Source of the DNA: Knufia peltigerae | Taxonomy: Eukaryota > Ascomycota > Eurotiomycetes > Chaetothyriales > Trichomeriaceae | DNA: 64,000 nt | Direction of reading: 5' to 3' | NCBI GenBank assembly: GCA_030247855.1 | Contig: JAPDRN010000020.1 | Coordinates: forward strand, 1-64,000 | Shown: positions 54,320-64,000 of the stretch, in pieces | Layout: each line of letters opens with the position of its first letter | How positions within the stretch are numbered: the stretch's first letter is position 1 | The notes under the pieces: generated by a model | The model's database searches: none | What the model was told of the DNA's origin: nothing | What the model saw: the letters and a program-made list of their open reading frames with translations, nothing else | Position numbers and translations under genes: made by a program

Positions 54320-56281
54320 TTATTCGTCGTCAACCTTTTTCAACATCACCCTTAGGTGTCCCTTGGTGGTCACGACGAAATTATCCTTCCAATCCATATC
54401 TTCCTTTGTAGTCTTGTACAGCTTCATGTCGAAGCTACTAAAGACATATGCGAAAGTGAGATACAGTTCTGCGTATGCAAGGTTGATACCGACGCATGAT
54501 CTCGGTCCGCGTGAGAATGCAATCATTTTGGTTTCGAGTTGGTTCGCATCGGGTCCCAGCCACCGTTCTGGCAGGAAAGACTCTGGGTTTGGGAAGACCT
54601 CGGGATCAAAGTGGTAACAGTAATGGGCGGCGTGGAGGACAGTCTGCGACTCAAGTCATTAGATTACTGCCGCTATGACAGAGAACTCCTGACATCCTAG
54701 CAGAGTCATGACTTACTCCAGCTGGGATCTGTCTGTCACACAAATTCACTCCTCCGGCAGGCACCACTCGACCTAATCTGAAACGCAAGATGTGAGTGTC
54801 GTTGCCGTCTGGAACGGAGGCGGATGCTCACCTTCCAGGGACACCCATGCCCATGCGCAAACTCTCCTTGACGACGGCTCTCTGCGTTGATAACAAAAAT
54901 CAGTGGACGTCTCTTCAACCCACAGCGCTCTGACTGTGTACTCGTACTTACCAGGTAGGTCAAGTTTTCCAGAGTTGAAGGACTGACGAGCTTGCCGCCA
55001 GGATCGGGGGCTCCAAGCGCATTGTGCAGTTCCTCTCTCAGCTTTGTAAGAGCATCTTTGTTGTGAATCAGGCCCCATGTGCCACACGTCAGCGAGTAAG
55101 CAGTCGTGTCCGTTCCGGCTCCGTAAAACAAAAATGCATCGGCCGACAATTGATCAAGCCTGGGAATGAACGTCCTCTTCACATTGGGCGCGGCCCAGCA
55201 ATCAAAGACAGTCGGAAATCCAGACCCGGACCCTCCCTTTTTCATAATCTCTCCGACCTTGATTTTGAGTTGCTGCGACAAGTCAGTCTCTCTCAGCATC
55301 GACCACTTCTCAACCACTTCTTCTCTCCCCGGATACACAACTCACCTCTATAAGCCAATTCGTCTGCGCGATCGATGCAAAGAACTTTTCCGTCTGTTCC
55401 TTGGTCAACTTCTGAAGCTGTCCGGCGAACCAGTAGAAGAAATTGTTCCAATACATGGTGTACTGCAGAAAGTCGAAATTCTTCTCGAGCGCCACAAGCA
55501 TGGGCGATTGAAAGTCCTCAACCTCGAGGGTCTCGATGCCCTTGTTCGCAAACATGTAGCTTGTGACAAGGTCGCTCGTCAAACTTCGATACCCCATACT
55601 CAGATCGACTGGCTTTTCAACACTGGCAGCTGCATCCAGCTTCTGCAGAAACGTGTTCATCCGATCGTGGATCAGCGGTTCCAGACGGCCGATGGCACTC
55701 TTGGAAAAGTACGGCATGTATGCATCGCGCCAGGGTTTTGCGACTTTGGGGTCCAGAATGTTGAAGAATCCAACTCCGGCAGGGTGATGGTATTGATCTT
55801 TGAAGCGAGTGAAACCGGAGCCTGACTTGAATATTCTATTGACACACTAGAGGTCAGGATACTCGCTGTGGCTGAAGATGGAAGGAGAGGTTCCTGGGAG
55901 TACTCTCTCACTCGTAATAGGCATTGATATCGTGGACATGGAGCTGATTAGGGAGGATTCGCACAATAGGACCTGCCCATGAAGATCAGAAGATTGGTTC
56001 ATATCAGAACGTAGTGCTTCTGGAATTATCCTGAATTGGTTTACCAGAAGAAAACACAAAAGAGACTGACCATATTTCTTATGTAGCTCGGGGAAGGTCT
56101 TGACGTATGAGGTCGAGGGTCTCAAGTCATACCAGGCTTGGTACAGTGATGTTGCTCCAGCAAGCTTCGGGCCTGGAAATGATGCAAGTGGGTGCAAGGT
56201 AAGCCGGTATAACACTCGAAGTACCAGAAAGCAGGCTGAGGCTGCGACGATGACTCCTAGATATAAGAGGAAGCCTGGCAT
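54320..56281 (-). CDS. Cytochrome P450, 505 aa, seven exons
   Basis: Exons 56071-56281, 55912-55972, 55346-55835, 54952-55272, 54832-54881, 54717-54777 and 54320-54643 join in phase and give a complete protein. There is an N-terminal membrane anchor (about residues 4-25), the Pro-rich hinge LASFPGPKLAG, the I-helix AGTDTTAYSL near 305, ExxR in ESLR (Glu367, Arg370), the PERW motif, and the heme loop FSRGPRSCVG with Cys448. It is an endoplasmic-reticulum E-class monooxygenase. The fungal trichodiene-oxygenase-like subgroup is suggested by the N-terminal segment, but substrate and subfamily are unknown. It lies 424 bp upstream of the flavocytochrome gene on the same strand. The intron sizes (54-98 bp) are typical. 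Confidence 0.95.
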
Positions 56282-59041
56282 TTTTCAAACCACGGTGCAC
56301 ATGGATATGGTGTCTAGAGGTGGTTATGATTCCGGCCACCAGGTGTTTAAGTATGTGTGTCATATACGACTGCCACAGATCAGAGCCAACATATCTCCGT
56401 ATATATTTAACAAAATTGAAACAGGCTGATGCTGATGCCCATCTTCTTATATCCGAGATCCGACACCATTTGTCTTCGAGTTCGTGTTCATCAGCCTTTT
56501 TATGGTCGCCGTTCATCTGCAAGGCCCCCAACTGGGGGATCAATGTCTCGAAAGTAAATTATGACCGTTCAAGTGCTTACAAACATCCCATCCACCAGTC
56601 GCCGAATCATCTCTCGGTGATCTGACAGACGAGACAATTTGGCCCCCACATTCCTTCGTTGGCTCCACAAGCATGTACTTCGTACGGAGTAAGGTGTACT
56701 GCACGCAATGCAGAGTATAAGATCTAGTCTCAGTATGGTAGCACTACTCTATACGGATGAGATATCCAGGCACATGGTGCCGGCTGACCATCAACTTGTC
56801 ACAACCAGGGGAATTTGCTCGGATTAGGAAGTTACATCGGCCCGCTGATAAAATGCCTCGATACCGAGCTCTCGGAATAGAAACCACTGGGGTCGGTACT
56901 TGGATAGCTAGGTATGCACAACCCCTACTGATCGAGATGTACCAGCACTTTCGATCATGGCCAAAAATCCCTGGGGAATGGCGATGTACAAAGAGAAATA
57001 GATATCTGAAAAGGGCGTTAAACATCATGGGTATCGGTTGTAAAGCGGACGACTCTATTGATAGCGGCCCCAAAGATCGCAGTGGTGATGGTCTACTTAG
57101 CTTCTTGACCGATCATGCCACTCTGCCTGTCGGCTGTTCATCCTACACACCACGATTGCGTTGCTGGCCTGGTTATTGCTTGGAGTTTCGGTATACGTAG
57201 CGAACTTTGGCGGTTTCCCTTCACTAGATGTATTGCTTTGGATTTCGGTCGCCCTGCCCACCATAACTCGTGGCTGAAAGCGAGCATAGAGAGGGATTGT
57301 CTCCGTATGACTGTCTCGTTCTTGGCCATATATTGAGACCACAAATATTATTGCCTGGGGAAACACATTAAGCGAAGAATAAATGGTTTCAGACACTGGT
57401 CCACAGAGACATCTTGTAGTGTCAAGGTACAGTCGGGGAGTTTTATCCCGGCAATTTTGAAGCAGCATGAACACGAGATGTCCAAAGTAGGCGCTTTTCA
57501 GGAGAAATACATAGAAAGTGTTCCGGGTGATAAATAAATTCTCGATGTGTTGTTTTTCCCCGGCTGGCACGGTTCCCGGTGATCAAAGAAGGAGTTGAGA
57601 AGATGGAATGGTAACACTTGCACATATCGCAACTCGGGCGCAGCCAGGGAAGGAGCGCATTTCCCAATCCTCCCCAATCATACATATCAATCACAACCCT
57701 CAAATGCTCTTTGCCTTGATATTTGTTCTTACCGTTTGGATATATGTTTGTATATTCATGCTTAGCAGTTTGAGATTGAGACCATAAACCTAATGACAAA
57801 ATCTTTGGTTCATCTCGTGCCAGTCCTTTCATTCTGCTGGCGTCAAATGCGACAAGTTACCGCAATTGCTTGGTATATGGCATGTCGATAAGCCCATTTG
57901 ATTTTCGTCCTTGGATGATTCCTGTCTTGGTCCCTTAATGGAAATGTTCTGCTACTCACATAGTTTGGCACCGTTCAATCGAGTTCGACCCCATGCAGGG
58001 CATGTCTGGGCAGCCATCCTCTCGTTTGTTCCACACATTGAGCGACAAGGTCAATGACAATTTAGTTAGAAAGAGAAGGATTTATGCGATTGAAAGATCA
58101 TGAACCGTTGCAAGATTGAACCGGACCTTCTTTGCACTGTTCTCGGATTGTTAAGTCATAATTAGCCGGAGGTGAAGAGAATTTTCGGTCCATAATCATG
58201 GCTTGCAAGGTACACCGAAACAAACCCGTCTCATACTCGTGAGTAGAAACTACCTCTAAGGCAACGAGATTCACTCTTCGGGAACGAGCCATCTGCATCA
58301 TTCAAAAACGTTTCCAGTCCAGTGCACGGCTTTCAATACACCACAGAAAGTCGTGACCACACCACATCGATACGCCACAGCACCGCTCAGAGCCTTACAC
58401 CTTCTACCTCTTCCGAGATGCAAACACAATTCCTCACGGGCATATCACTCAGTGCAATGAATGCTGGTATCTCTGAAAGAAGTGGTGTTAAAGCTCACCG
58501 GGTAAATCGTGGTCTGTCAAAGCTTTAGCGAAATATGTCTGGTCGTGGGAGCGCACAAGTTCGAGTCACAATACCTCGAACCCCTGTGTTTCCCACCCGG
58601 CACTTCCAAAGAGGAAGACCGGATTGAAAACTCGGCTTGGTGCTGATTTGCTTGTGCATTGGTGCAATAACTGCAAACATAGTTCTAGGGATAGTATGGA
58701 GTAGCTAGGTAGGTGATCTAGATAATCGAGGTAGACGCCATCTCCCAAAGAAGTCTAAAGATGAGCAAGTGCCTCCTCAGCCTTGTCTGGTTTCAATCGC
58801 GCCGTGTGCCATGGGGTTCAATCCTTCTCCGCACCTTTCTGTCGTGGGACTTTTCTTTCTTACGGTTACAGTATTTATTTCCACCCGCCGACCAAACAAT
58901 TTGTACTGAGTTCCAGCCCAGCATATCAGTACTCGTGTATGAGCCCTGCCAGTCGACGAAAGCTGTGTCACAGAGCCGTGACTTGTTAGCTACTGTGTCA
59001 TCACTATGTTCACCGTAAGTTTTTACAAAACATAACACCCA
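56282..59041. other. Long gene-free stretch
   Basis: About 2.8 kb right of the P450 promoter. Opposed ORFs (56757-57200, + and 56744-57073, -) mirror each other and neither has recognisable features. ORFs at 57097-57570 and 57443-57832 (-) are Leu/Ser/Arg-rich without motifs. One TACTCCGTA word, in the opposite sense, is at 56683-56691. I found no RNA gene or transposon; a heavily spliced gene could hide here. Confidence 0.45.
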
Positions 59042-59548
59042 GTGTCGTCCCAAGACCCCGCCTCCTTCGTCTATCACGAGTTCCTTGAGCATTCCCGTCT
59101 CTGCATCGTAACGGGGCTAATTGTGTTTGTTTCTCTGTTACAGTCCAGGCACCCTGAAGACCAATTCCGGCTGCGCATGCACCGCGCGCGCAGCGTCGAA
59201 CTGAGCAACGACGAACTCGTCGAGATCCGAGCGGCCCAGCGGACATTCGAGGGCGCGTACATCCGAACGTCACTGTCCCAATTCTCCTTCGCCCTCGTCG
59301 TCCTCAAGATCTTCACCTCGGAATTTTATAGTATAGGGGCATTGTTCGCCGTCTACGGCGCGGGTGTGCTCTTGGTCAGCGCGTACCGCAGACAGCAGGG
59401 GAACAAACAGTTTTTCAAGGAGGTCGGCGACGACGGACTGGGCAGAAAGAGGTTCAGGACGAGTGGGAACGTGGTGGTCGTCTTAACGGCCTTGAGCGTG
59501 GCGGCGTATATCACGCTGCTGGTCCTGACGTTGAGACTCCGGAATTGA
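59042..59548 (+). CDS. DUF202 family membrane protein, about 168 aa
   Basis: The frame from 59042 has no ATG there: GTG, directly after a CAG acceptor, suggests that the A of the ATG comes from an upstream exon (M|SSQDPASF). If that is wrong the first internal ATG is at 59177. Motifs: EIRAAQRTFEGAYIRTSLSQ, close to the DUF202 RTFLAWIRTSLAL signature, and four membrane spans (LCIVTGLIVFVSLL, FSFALVVLKIF, SIGALFAVYGAGVLLVSAY, VVVVLTALSVAAYITLLVLT). Function of DUF202 proteins is poorly known. The gene is GC-rich compared to the stretch on its left. Confidence 0.8.
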   Translation: MSSQDPASFVYHEFLEHSRLCIVTGLIVFVSLLQSRHPEDQFRLRMHRARSVELSNDELVEIRAAQRTFEGAYIRTSLSQFSFALVVLKIFTSEFYSIGALFAVYGAGVLLVSAYRRQQGNKQFFKEVGDDGLGRKRFRTSGNVVVVLTALSVAAYITLLVLTLRLRN

Positions 59549-60361
59549 AGATTTGAATGGAAAACGGGAAGTGATGCTGCGCTCCTGATGGACACATCTT
59601 GACAACCAAAAAAACTCCTCATCATACATACATGGCCACGCACTGGGAAGAAGAGAAGAAAATGGGACCTGGCAAGCAAGCCCCAAGGCCCAGCGCCTAG
59701 TGCCGAACGTCCACTGTCCACCCCAACCCCTAATCCGCAAGTCAAGCGGACGAACATTCATCTTACAAACGACACGACACCCTAGAGCAACATCACTCGA
59801 CTTGGGACGATAGGGATGATCCCCCCCTCCTCCCACCTATATCAGAGAAGTGTGTGGGTAACGATGAACTGCCTTGCTGGCATGGTCGAGTATAATTATC
59901 ACCCTCCTCAGGACCCATTCAGGCGGAATTACAGAGCTACATACGTAATATGCCCGAAGCGAGTCGGACGATCAGCTGCGTCCCACCGCAGGGGAGGCTC
60001 ATACCTTCGCGAGACCGTTCCGATTATGTATGACGCCGAATGGCAATATTTTACCGGAGAAGCACGACCTTGTGCAAAGATACATCCTCCGACTAGACAG
60101 TCACGAGTCTTCGCGCGAGGTTTGACTACCAGGTTTATTTAATATGGCTCACGATGACAAGTCGGCCCGTCAGGTGGCCTCGACTTCGGCATGCGTGCAT
60201 CCATACGCCTGTCACGATAACAAAAGGCTTTAAGAAGGAGTAGTGATGGGAAAGGCACATCAGAGACTTAATTTCTAGCCTTATTCATGTATACAATACC
60301 TACTTACAGAGTATAACTGAAGCGAACAACTTTTTTGGGTCCAAGTTTGGTTTGTTCGAAC
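59549..60361. other. Gene-free gap between convergent genes
   Basis: About 810 bp with both 3' regions. ORFs 59353-59757, 59483-59836 (-) and 59816-60142 (+) are shadows or patternless. No repeat found. Confidence 0.5.
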
Positions 60362-62394
60362 TCAATCTTTGCAAGACAAGAACCTTTCAAACCACTGAAA
60401 CCGCCTTGTTTCGATATCACTCAAAGTGTCCCCTTTACTGAAAATGTGCCCCTCACCATCGTACACCTTCACCTCGACTTCAGTTCCGGCGGCCTTGATC
60501 ATCTCGGCGAGGTTGTACGCCTGATTCGGCGGCACTATCGCGTCGTCAGACCCGTTGATGATGAGCGTCGGTGCCTTGACTTGTGAAGCGTGATTGATGG
60601 GGCTTCTCTCTTTCAGTATACGCTCTCGATCATCTTTGGAAGTGCCGGGTGGGAAACACAGGGGTTCGAGGTATTGTGACTCGAACTTGTGAGTTTCCGC
60701 AACTAATAATGCCATGTCTGAGATTCCGCTCTCGGCAACCGCACACGCCCAGATGTCCGGGTACATGGTGATGCCGCACATCGTGTTGTATCCGCCGGCC
60801 GAGTGCCCTGTGATCCCGACGCGGCTCCTGTCGATCAAGCCCTGTTTGGCGAGATACTCGACCCCGGAGACGGCGTCGGCAATGTCACTCACACCCCACT
60901 GACCCGCCAAGAGGTTTCGGTATGGCCGACCGTAGCCGCTGCTGCCTACGTAGTTGACCTGCAGAATGGCGTAACCTCGAGTGATGAGGCCGTGGTCGCG
61001 GAGGTCAAATCCCGAACCTTGTTGCAATGTAGGGCCGCCGTGAGTTGCAACGATCAACGGTGGAAGAGAACCTGATGGTCCTCTGAAATTCGGATTCCGT
61101 GGAGGAAAAAAGAGACCGTGAGCTTCTCCCCCTCCGGGACCATGGATGCGAGGGAATGTAATAGCCTGAGCTTCCGATACGTATCCTTCAGGTATCGTGA
61201 TCACGGTTGACTTCTTGAGGACAGACCCTATACCGCCTTTGTCGATGTCGACAACGGAAGCCATCACAGGGAGGGAAATGGTGGCGCCCACAACGACAAA
61301 CGAGGTAGGAGAAACTGGTTTCAGGGCATTGATACGGGAAATGTCCACGAACGGGCACCTAAGTTCATGCCACTGTAGAGATTCGACATCGATTGAAATA
61401 ATGTGCCAACGATTCTCCTTGTTGTAGCAAGCCACTATGGTCGACGGTGTGACGAAACCATACATGGAGCCTCCTAGAAACCAGTCTGGCATTCCAAATT
61501 CAGCAGTTTCCAGGTCTGAAAGGTTGATGTGGCGGGTGTTGCTGCCGTCATGCGAGTACAATTGCCAGTAATCGGTCTCATCTGAGCTATAGAACAGCAC
61601 ATTGTCAGGGCTCCAGGTAGGTTGAGTAATTGCTGCCTTTCGTTGTTGGCCTGCAACACAACGTTGGTTCCGGAGAACACCGTCCTCCCAGTCGGCGATA
61701 TAGAGCTCTGTATTATCCCAAGGCATGTTAGGAAAATTCCACTGAATCCAGCAGAGACTTTTGCCATCGGGACTGAATCTGGGGTACGTGTAGAAATCAG
61801 CCCCTTGGGCCAGAGTATGGACCTGCTTGGTAGATGCATCGATAGCGACAAGTGTATTCTGGATGTCGGTTATGTTTGATCCATGATGGTCTTCCTTGAT
61901 CGAGACAAACCATTTGGAGTCGTTGGGATGAGAGTTGAAGTCCGCATAGTAAACCTTCTTATCCGCATCGACGATGGGCTTTGTATCACCGGTCTCTGGA
62001 TCAAGGTCGAATACACCTTTGGTGTCCCAATCGGTGAAGATGATGTGGCCTGTTAGTTCGTTGACGATGTATGAGGCGCCACCATATTCATGGACTTGAG
62101 ATAAGGCATTGTACTGCTTTGGAAGTACATCTTTACCCCGGCCGTTGTAATACTCGACTATGACACCCCTGCCCGCCTCATCAGGGCGGCTTTCGAGAAG
62201 ATAGATTTTGCCATTGGTACGCTTTGGTTCTCTGTCAGTCAAACACACACATGTCCGAACCTGATCTTGCTGGTGTCACCTACGTTAACACACGGTTGGT
62301 CCAATACCACCGAGCCTGTGGCTGCAAAGTCATCGGGGTTAATAGGGCTCTTCCAGGTGCCGTAGGGCGCTTCTACCTGATTTCCTCCGCTCAT
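60362..62394 (-). CDS. S9 (prolyl oligopeptidase-type) serine peptidase, 660 aa
   Basis: Exon 1 (62280-62394, MSGGNQVEAPYGTWKSPINP) joins exon 2 (60362-62229) across a 50-bp intron (GTGACA donor, ACAGAG acceptor). An N-terminal beta-propeller (with YTYPRFSPDGKSLCWIQW, ITQPTWSPDNVLFYSSDETD) leads to the alpha/beta-hydrolase domain: PPLIVATHGGPT, GYAILQVNYVGSSGYGR, the nucleophile GHSAGGY (Ser about 512), the Asp in NGSDDAIVPP (about 598) and the His in DGEGHIF (about 631). This is an acyl-aminoacyl-peptidase/dipeptidyl peptidase-like S9 enzyme. There is no signal peptide, so it is predicted to be cytosolic. Divergent from rad57, 496 bp between starts. Confidence 0.93.
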
Positions 62395-62890
62395 GGTTGC
62401 GATCTGGTCAATTGCCAGGCAGAGAGCAGCAGGCAGCGTGCCTGGCTCGATATATGTTTCCTTGACTCGTTGCTGTTTAGCGCATCAACGTTGCAACCAT
62501 GGATTCTCAGGCATCCACCACGGGGTCGAGAGTACCCTCCTTCCTCTTTGGGCATAGACTCGGTATCTGCCCGGCGAACGCGTGAGGGTCTCTGCACGCG
62601 ACGTATTAAAGTGTATGGGGCACTGGTGGAAGAATAAGTAATTCACGGAGATTCACCCCTCCCTCAATCCAGCAATCGTACGCATATGAATTTAATTCAT
62701 GATACGGCGATGATCTTCACACTGGTTGGCTCATGGTTGGCATCAAGCGAATGACCATCTGTCCAGCGGCCTCGCCTTCCCTGCAATTGGAACGCAGCCA
62801 TCAACGGAACTGGGTTGATGTTCAAACAGTCCATACTACAAACAACAATGGCCTTTTCAGGTCGCACAACCAGACATTCCTCCAGATCCA

Positions 62891-64000
62891 ATGTCCGACC
62901 TCCTCGAAGTCCTTCCTAATTTCGACCTGAAATCTCACAGGCACCTTTTGCACTCGCTAGAAAAGAACGATATCACGGTGGCTGACTTGATCAGCCTTGA
63001 CCCAATTGACATCGCTCGGAAATGCCCTCTGCCTACGACTGACGTTCAACGACTGGTATCAGACGTCGTCAAGGCTTTACAGGAAGACGTACAGGGAGCA
63101 GTTAACAAGCGATGGGATGTTGGACACTCTGGGTCACTGAAGGAGACGGACGCGCTTGACAAGGAAGAGGGTGATGAAGTCCAGGGCACAGAAGCAACAG
63201 TGAAGACGCTAGATATTGACATTGATGGCGCGTTAGGTGGGGGTCTTGTACCGGGTCACATCATAGAAGTGGTTGGTGAGAGTGCCGTTGGCAAGACTCA
63301 ATTTGTACTTGGACTCCTGCTTTCCGCCCAACTCCCCCAGCCACGAGGACTGGGGAAAGGCACCATCTATGTGTCCACAGAGGCACCACTAAATACTGCC
63401 CGTCTGAGCCAGATTCTGACTTCTCACCCCGAATACGAGAGCCTCCCACCAGCTGAGCGCCCCTCCCTCGATTATGTCCATGCAATCGCAACCAATGACC
63501 TGGAAGCACAGGAGCATATATTGCGATATCAGCTGCCTGTCGCGGTCCGACGGTTCAATATTGGTCTGATCGTCTTGGACTCGGTTGCTGCAAATTTCCG
63601 CGCCGAACATGAAAGTCGTACTGCGGCCGGACTTGCGGAGAGAGCGATCGAGCTGAGCAAGCTGGGAAACACTCTCCGCCGTGTTGCCATTGAGAACAAT
63701 GCTGTGGTCGTGGTCACAAATCAGGTAGCGGATCGGTTCGAGGACATCAGACCTATTCTGCGGTCGTCGTCACCTGCAAGCTCTTCGCCCTCGATGTCTA
63801 CACCCAATCTTTCTACGACGGTAGTGGATAGTCGGCGAGAGACTCAAAGCCTTGATCATCAACAGCGGTTTTTTACTGGCTGGGGTGACCTGCCTGGCGA
63901 AAAGCGCACCCAGTTGAAAAACCCCGCCCTTGGATTAGCCTGGACAAACCAGATTTCTGCTCGCATTGTCCTTAAGATGGAAAGTGAACGACAGGAATAC
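62891..64000 (+). CDS. rad57: RAD57-type Rad51 paralogue, 3' end beyond window
   Basis: The frame starts at ATG 62891 (MSDLLEVLPNFDLKSHRHLL) and is open to the last base (370 codons). The ORF is cut by the window edge. A small N-terminal helical domain precedes the ATPase core: ALGGGLVPGHIIEVVG, Walker A GESAVGKT (residues 129-136), STEAPLNTARLSQIL, and Walker B LIVLDS (Asp230) followed by VAANFRAE. NAVVVVTNQVADRF follows, then a Ser/Pro insertion. Rad57 pairs with Rad55 and supports Rad51 filament formation in homologous recombination. The Rad57 assignment over other Rad51 paralogues rests on the STEAPL/RLSQIL and VAANFRAE segments. Confidence 0.93.
   Translation, partial: MSDLLEVLPNFDLKSHRHLLHSLEKNDITVADLISLDPIDIARKCPLPTTDVQRLVSDVVKALQEDVQGAVNKRWDVGHSGSLKETDALDKEEGDEVQGTEATVKTLDIDIDGALGGGLVPGHIIEVVGESAVGKTQFVLGLLLSAQLPQPRGLGKGTIYVSTEAPLNTARLSQILTSHPEYESLPPAERPSLDYVHAIATNDLEAQEHILRYQLPVAVRRFNIGLIVLDSVAANFRAEHESRTAAGLAERAIELSKLGNTLRRVAIENNAVVVVTNQVADRFEDIRPILRSSSPASSSPSMSTPNLSTTVVDSRRETQSLDHQQRFFTGWGDLPGEKRTQLKNPALGLAWTNQISARIVLKMESERQEY

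Noticed and set aside
56744..57200. Opposed ORFs of 109 and 147 codons
   Set aside because: They overlap antiparallel and neither has coding-like features or splice continuity.
1..64000. tRNA, rRNA, CRISPR arrays or complete transposons
   Set aside because: No tRNA-like cloverleaf, no repeat-spacer array and no transposase or reverse-transcriptase motif was recognised by eye; a covariance-model scan would be needed to exclude small RNAs.

Overview
The window is nuclear DNA of a filamentous ascomycete (Pezizomycotina). The evidence is short GT-AG introns (about 45-100 bp, often with a CTAAC/CTGAC-like branch point), fungus-specific families (MHR-type transcription factor, TmpA-like flavoprotein, GPI-anchored cupredoxin) and clear fungal orthologues of Mif2/CENP-C, Sae2/Ctp1, Rad57, Rnh201, Gis2 and a Pof10-type F-box protein. 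A scattered 9-bp word TACTCCGTA may hint at Eurotiomycetes, but that is a weak guess. No rRNA, tRNA, CRISPR array or intact transposon was recognised.

Layout. 1-34.5 kb is an accessory-looking half: loose gene spacing, AT-rich gaps, at least six minisatellite or duplication tracts, and many unrecognised genes. It holds an 18-copy 17-bp minisatellite (1-306), an HMT1-type ABC half transporter with an extra N-terminal membrane domain (1460-5159, -), small orphan genes, a transcription-regulator-like protein (7725-9212, +), a zinc-finger plus JmjC-like gene assembled here from two ORFs (12613-14728, -), a secreted serine-rich cupredoxin (15231-16523, -), a 1061-residue intronless SAP-like/RS-rich protein (19635-22820, +), a coiled-coil protein, an ankyrin protein, a small DnaJ-type zinc protein, a five-exon C2H2 protein (29589-30811, +) and several hypothetical genes.

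35-64 kb is a conserved core half, richer in GC, with recognisable genes: GIS2-like zinc-knuckle protein (10 exons), Pof10-like F-box protein, Sae2/Ctp1, TmpA-like flavoprotein, an acyl-CoA ligase, tubulin cofactor B, Mif2/CENP-C, RNase H2 subunit A, a flavocytochrome b2-like enzyme ending in SKL, a seven-exon cytochrome P450, a DUF202 membrane protein, an S9 prolyl-oligopeptidase-type peptidase, and RAD57 running off the right edge.

How they fit together. Sae2 (end resection), Rnh201 (ribonucleotide removal), Rad57 (Rad51 paralogue) and Mif2 (inner kinetochore) all serve genome maintenance, but they are separate eukaryotic transcription units; I infer no operon. Divergent pairs with short shared upstream regions are pof10/sae2 (194 bp), mif2/rnh201 (352 bp), peptidase/rad57 (496 bp), and tmpA-like/acyl-CoA ligase (1.7 kb). 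The last recalls the AMP-binding plus flavoprotein fusion TmpL. Exon boundaries were read by eye from splice consensus and reading-frame continuity, without RNA evidence.
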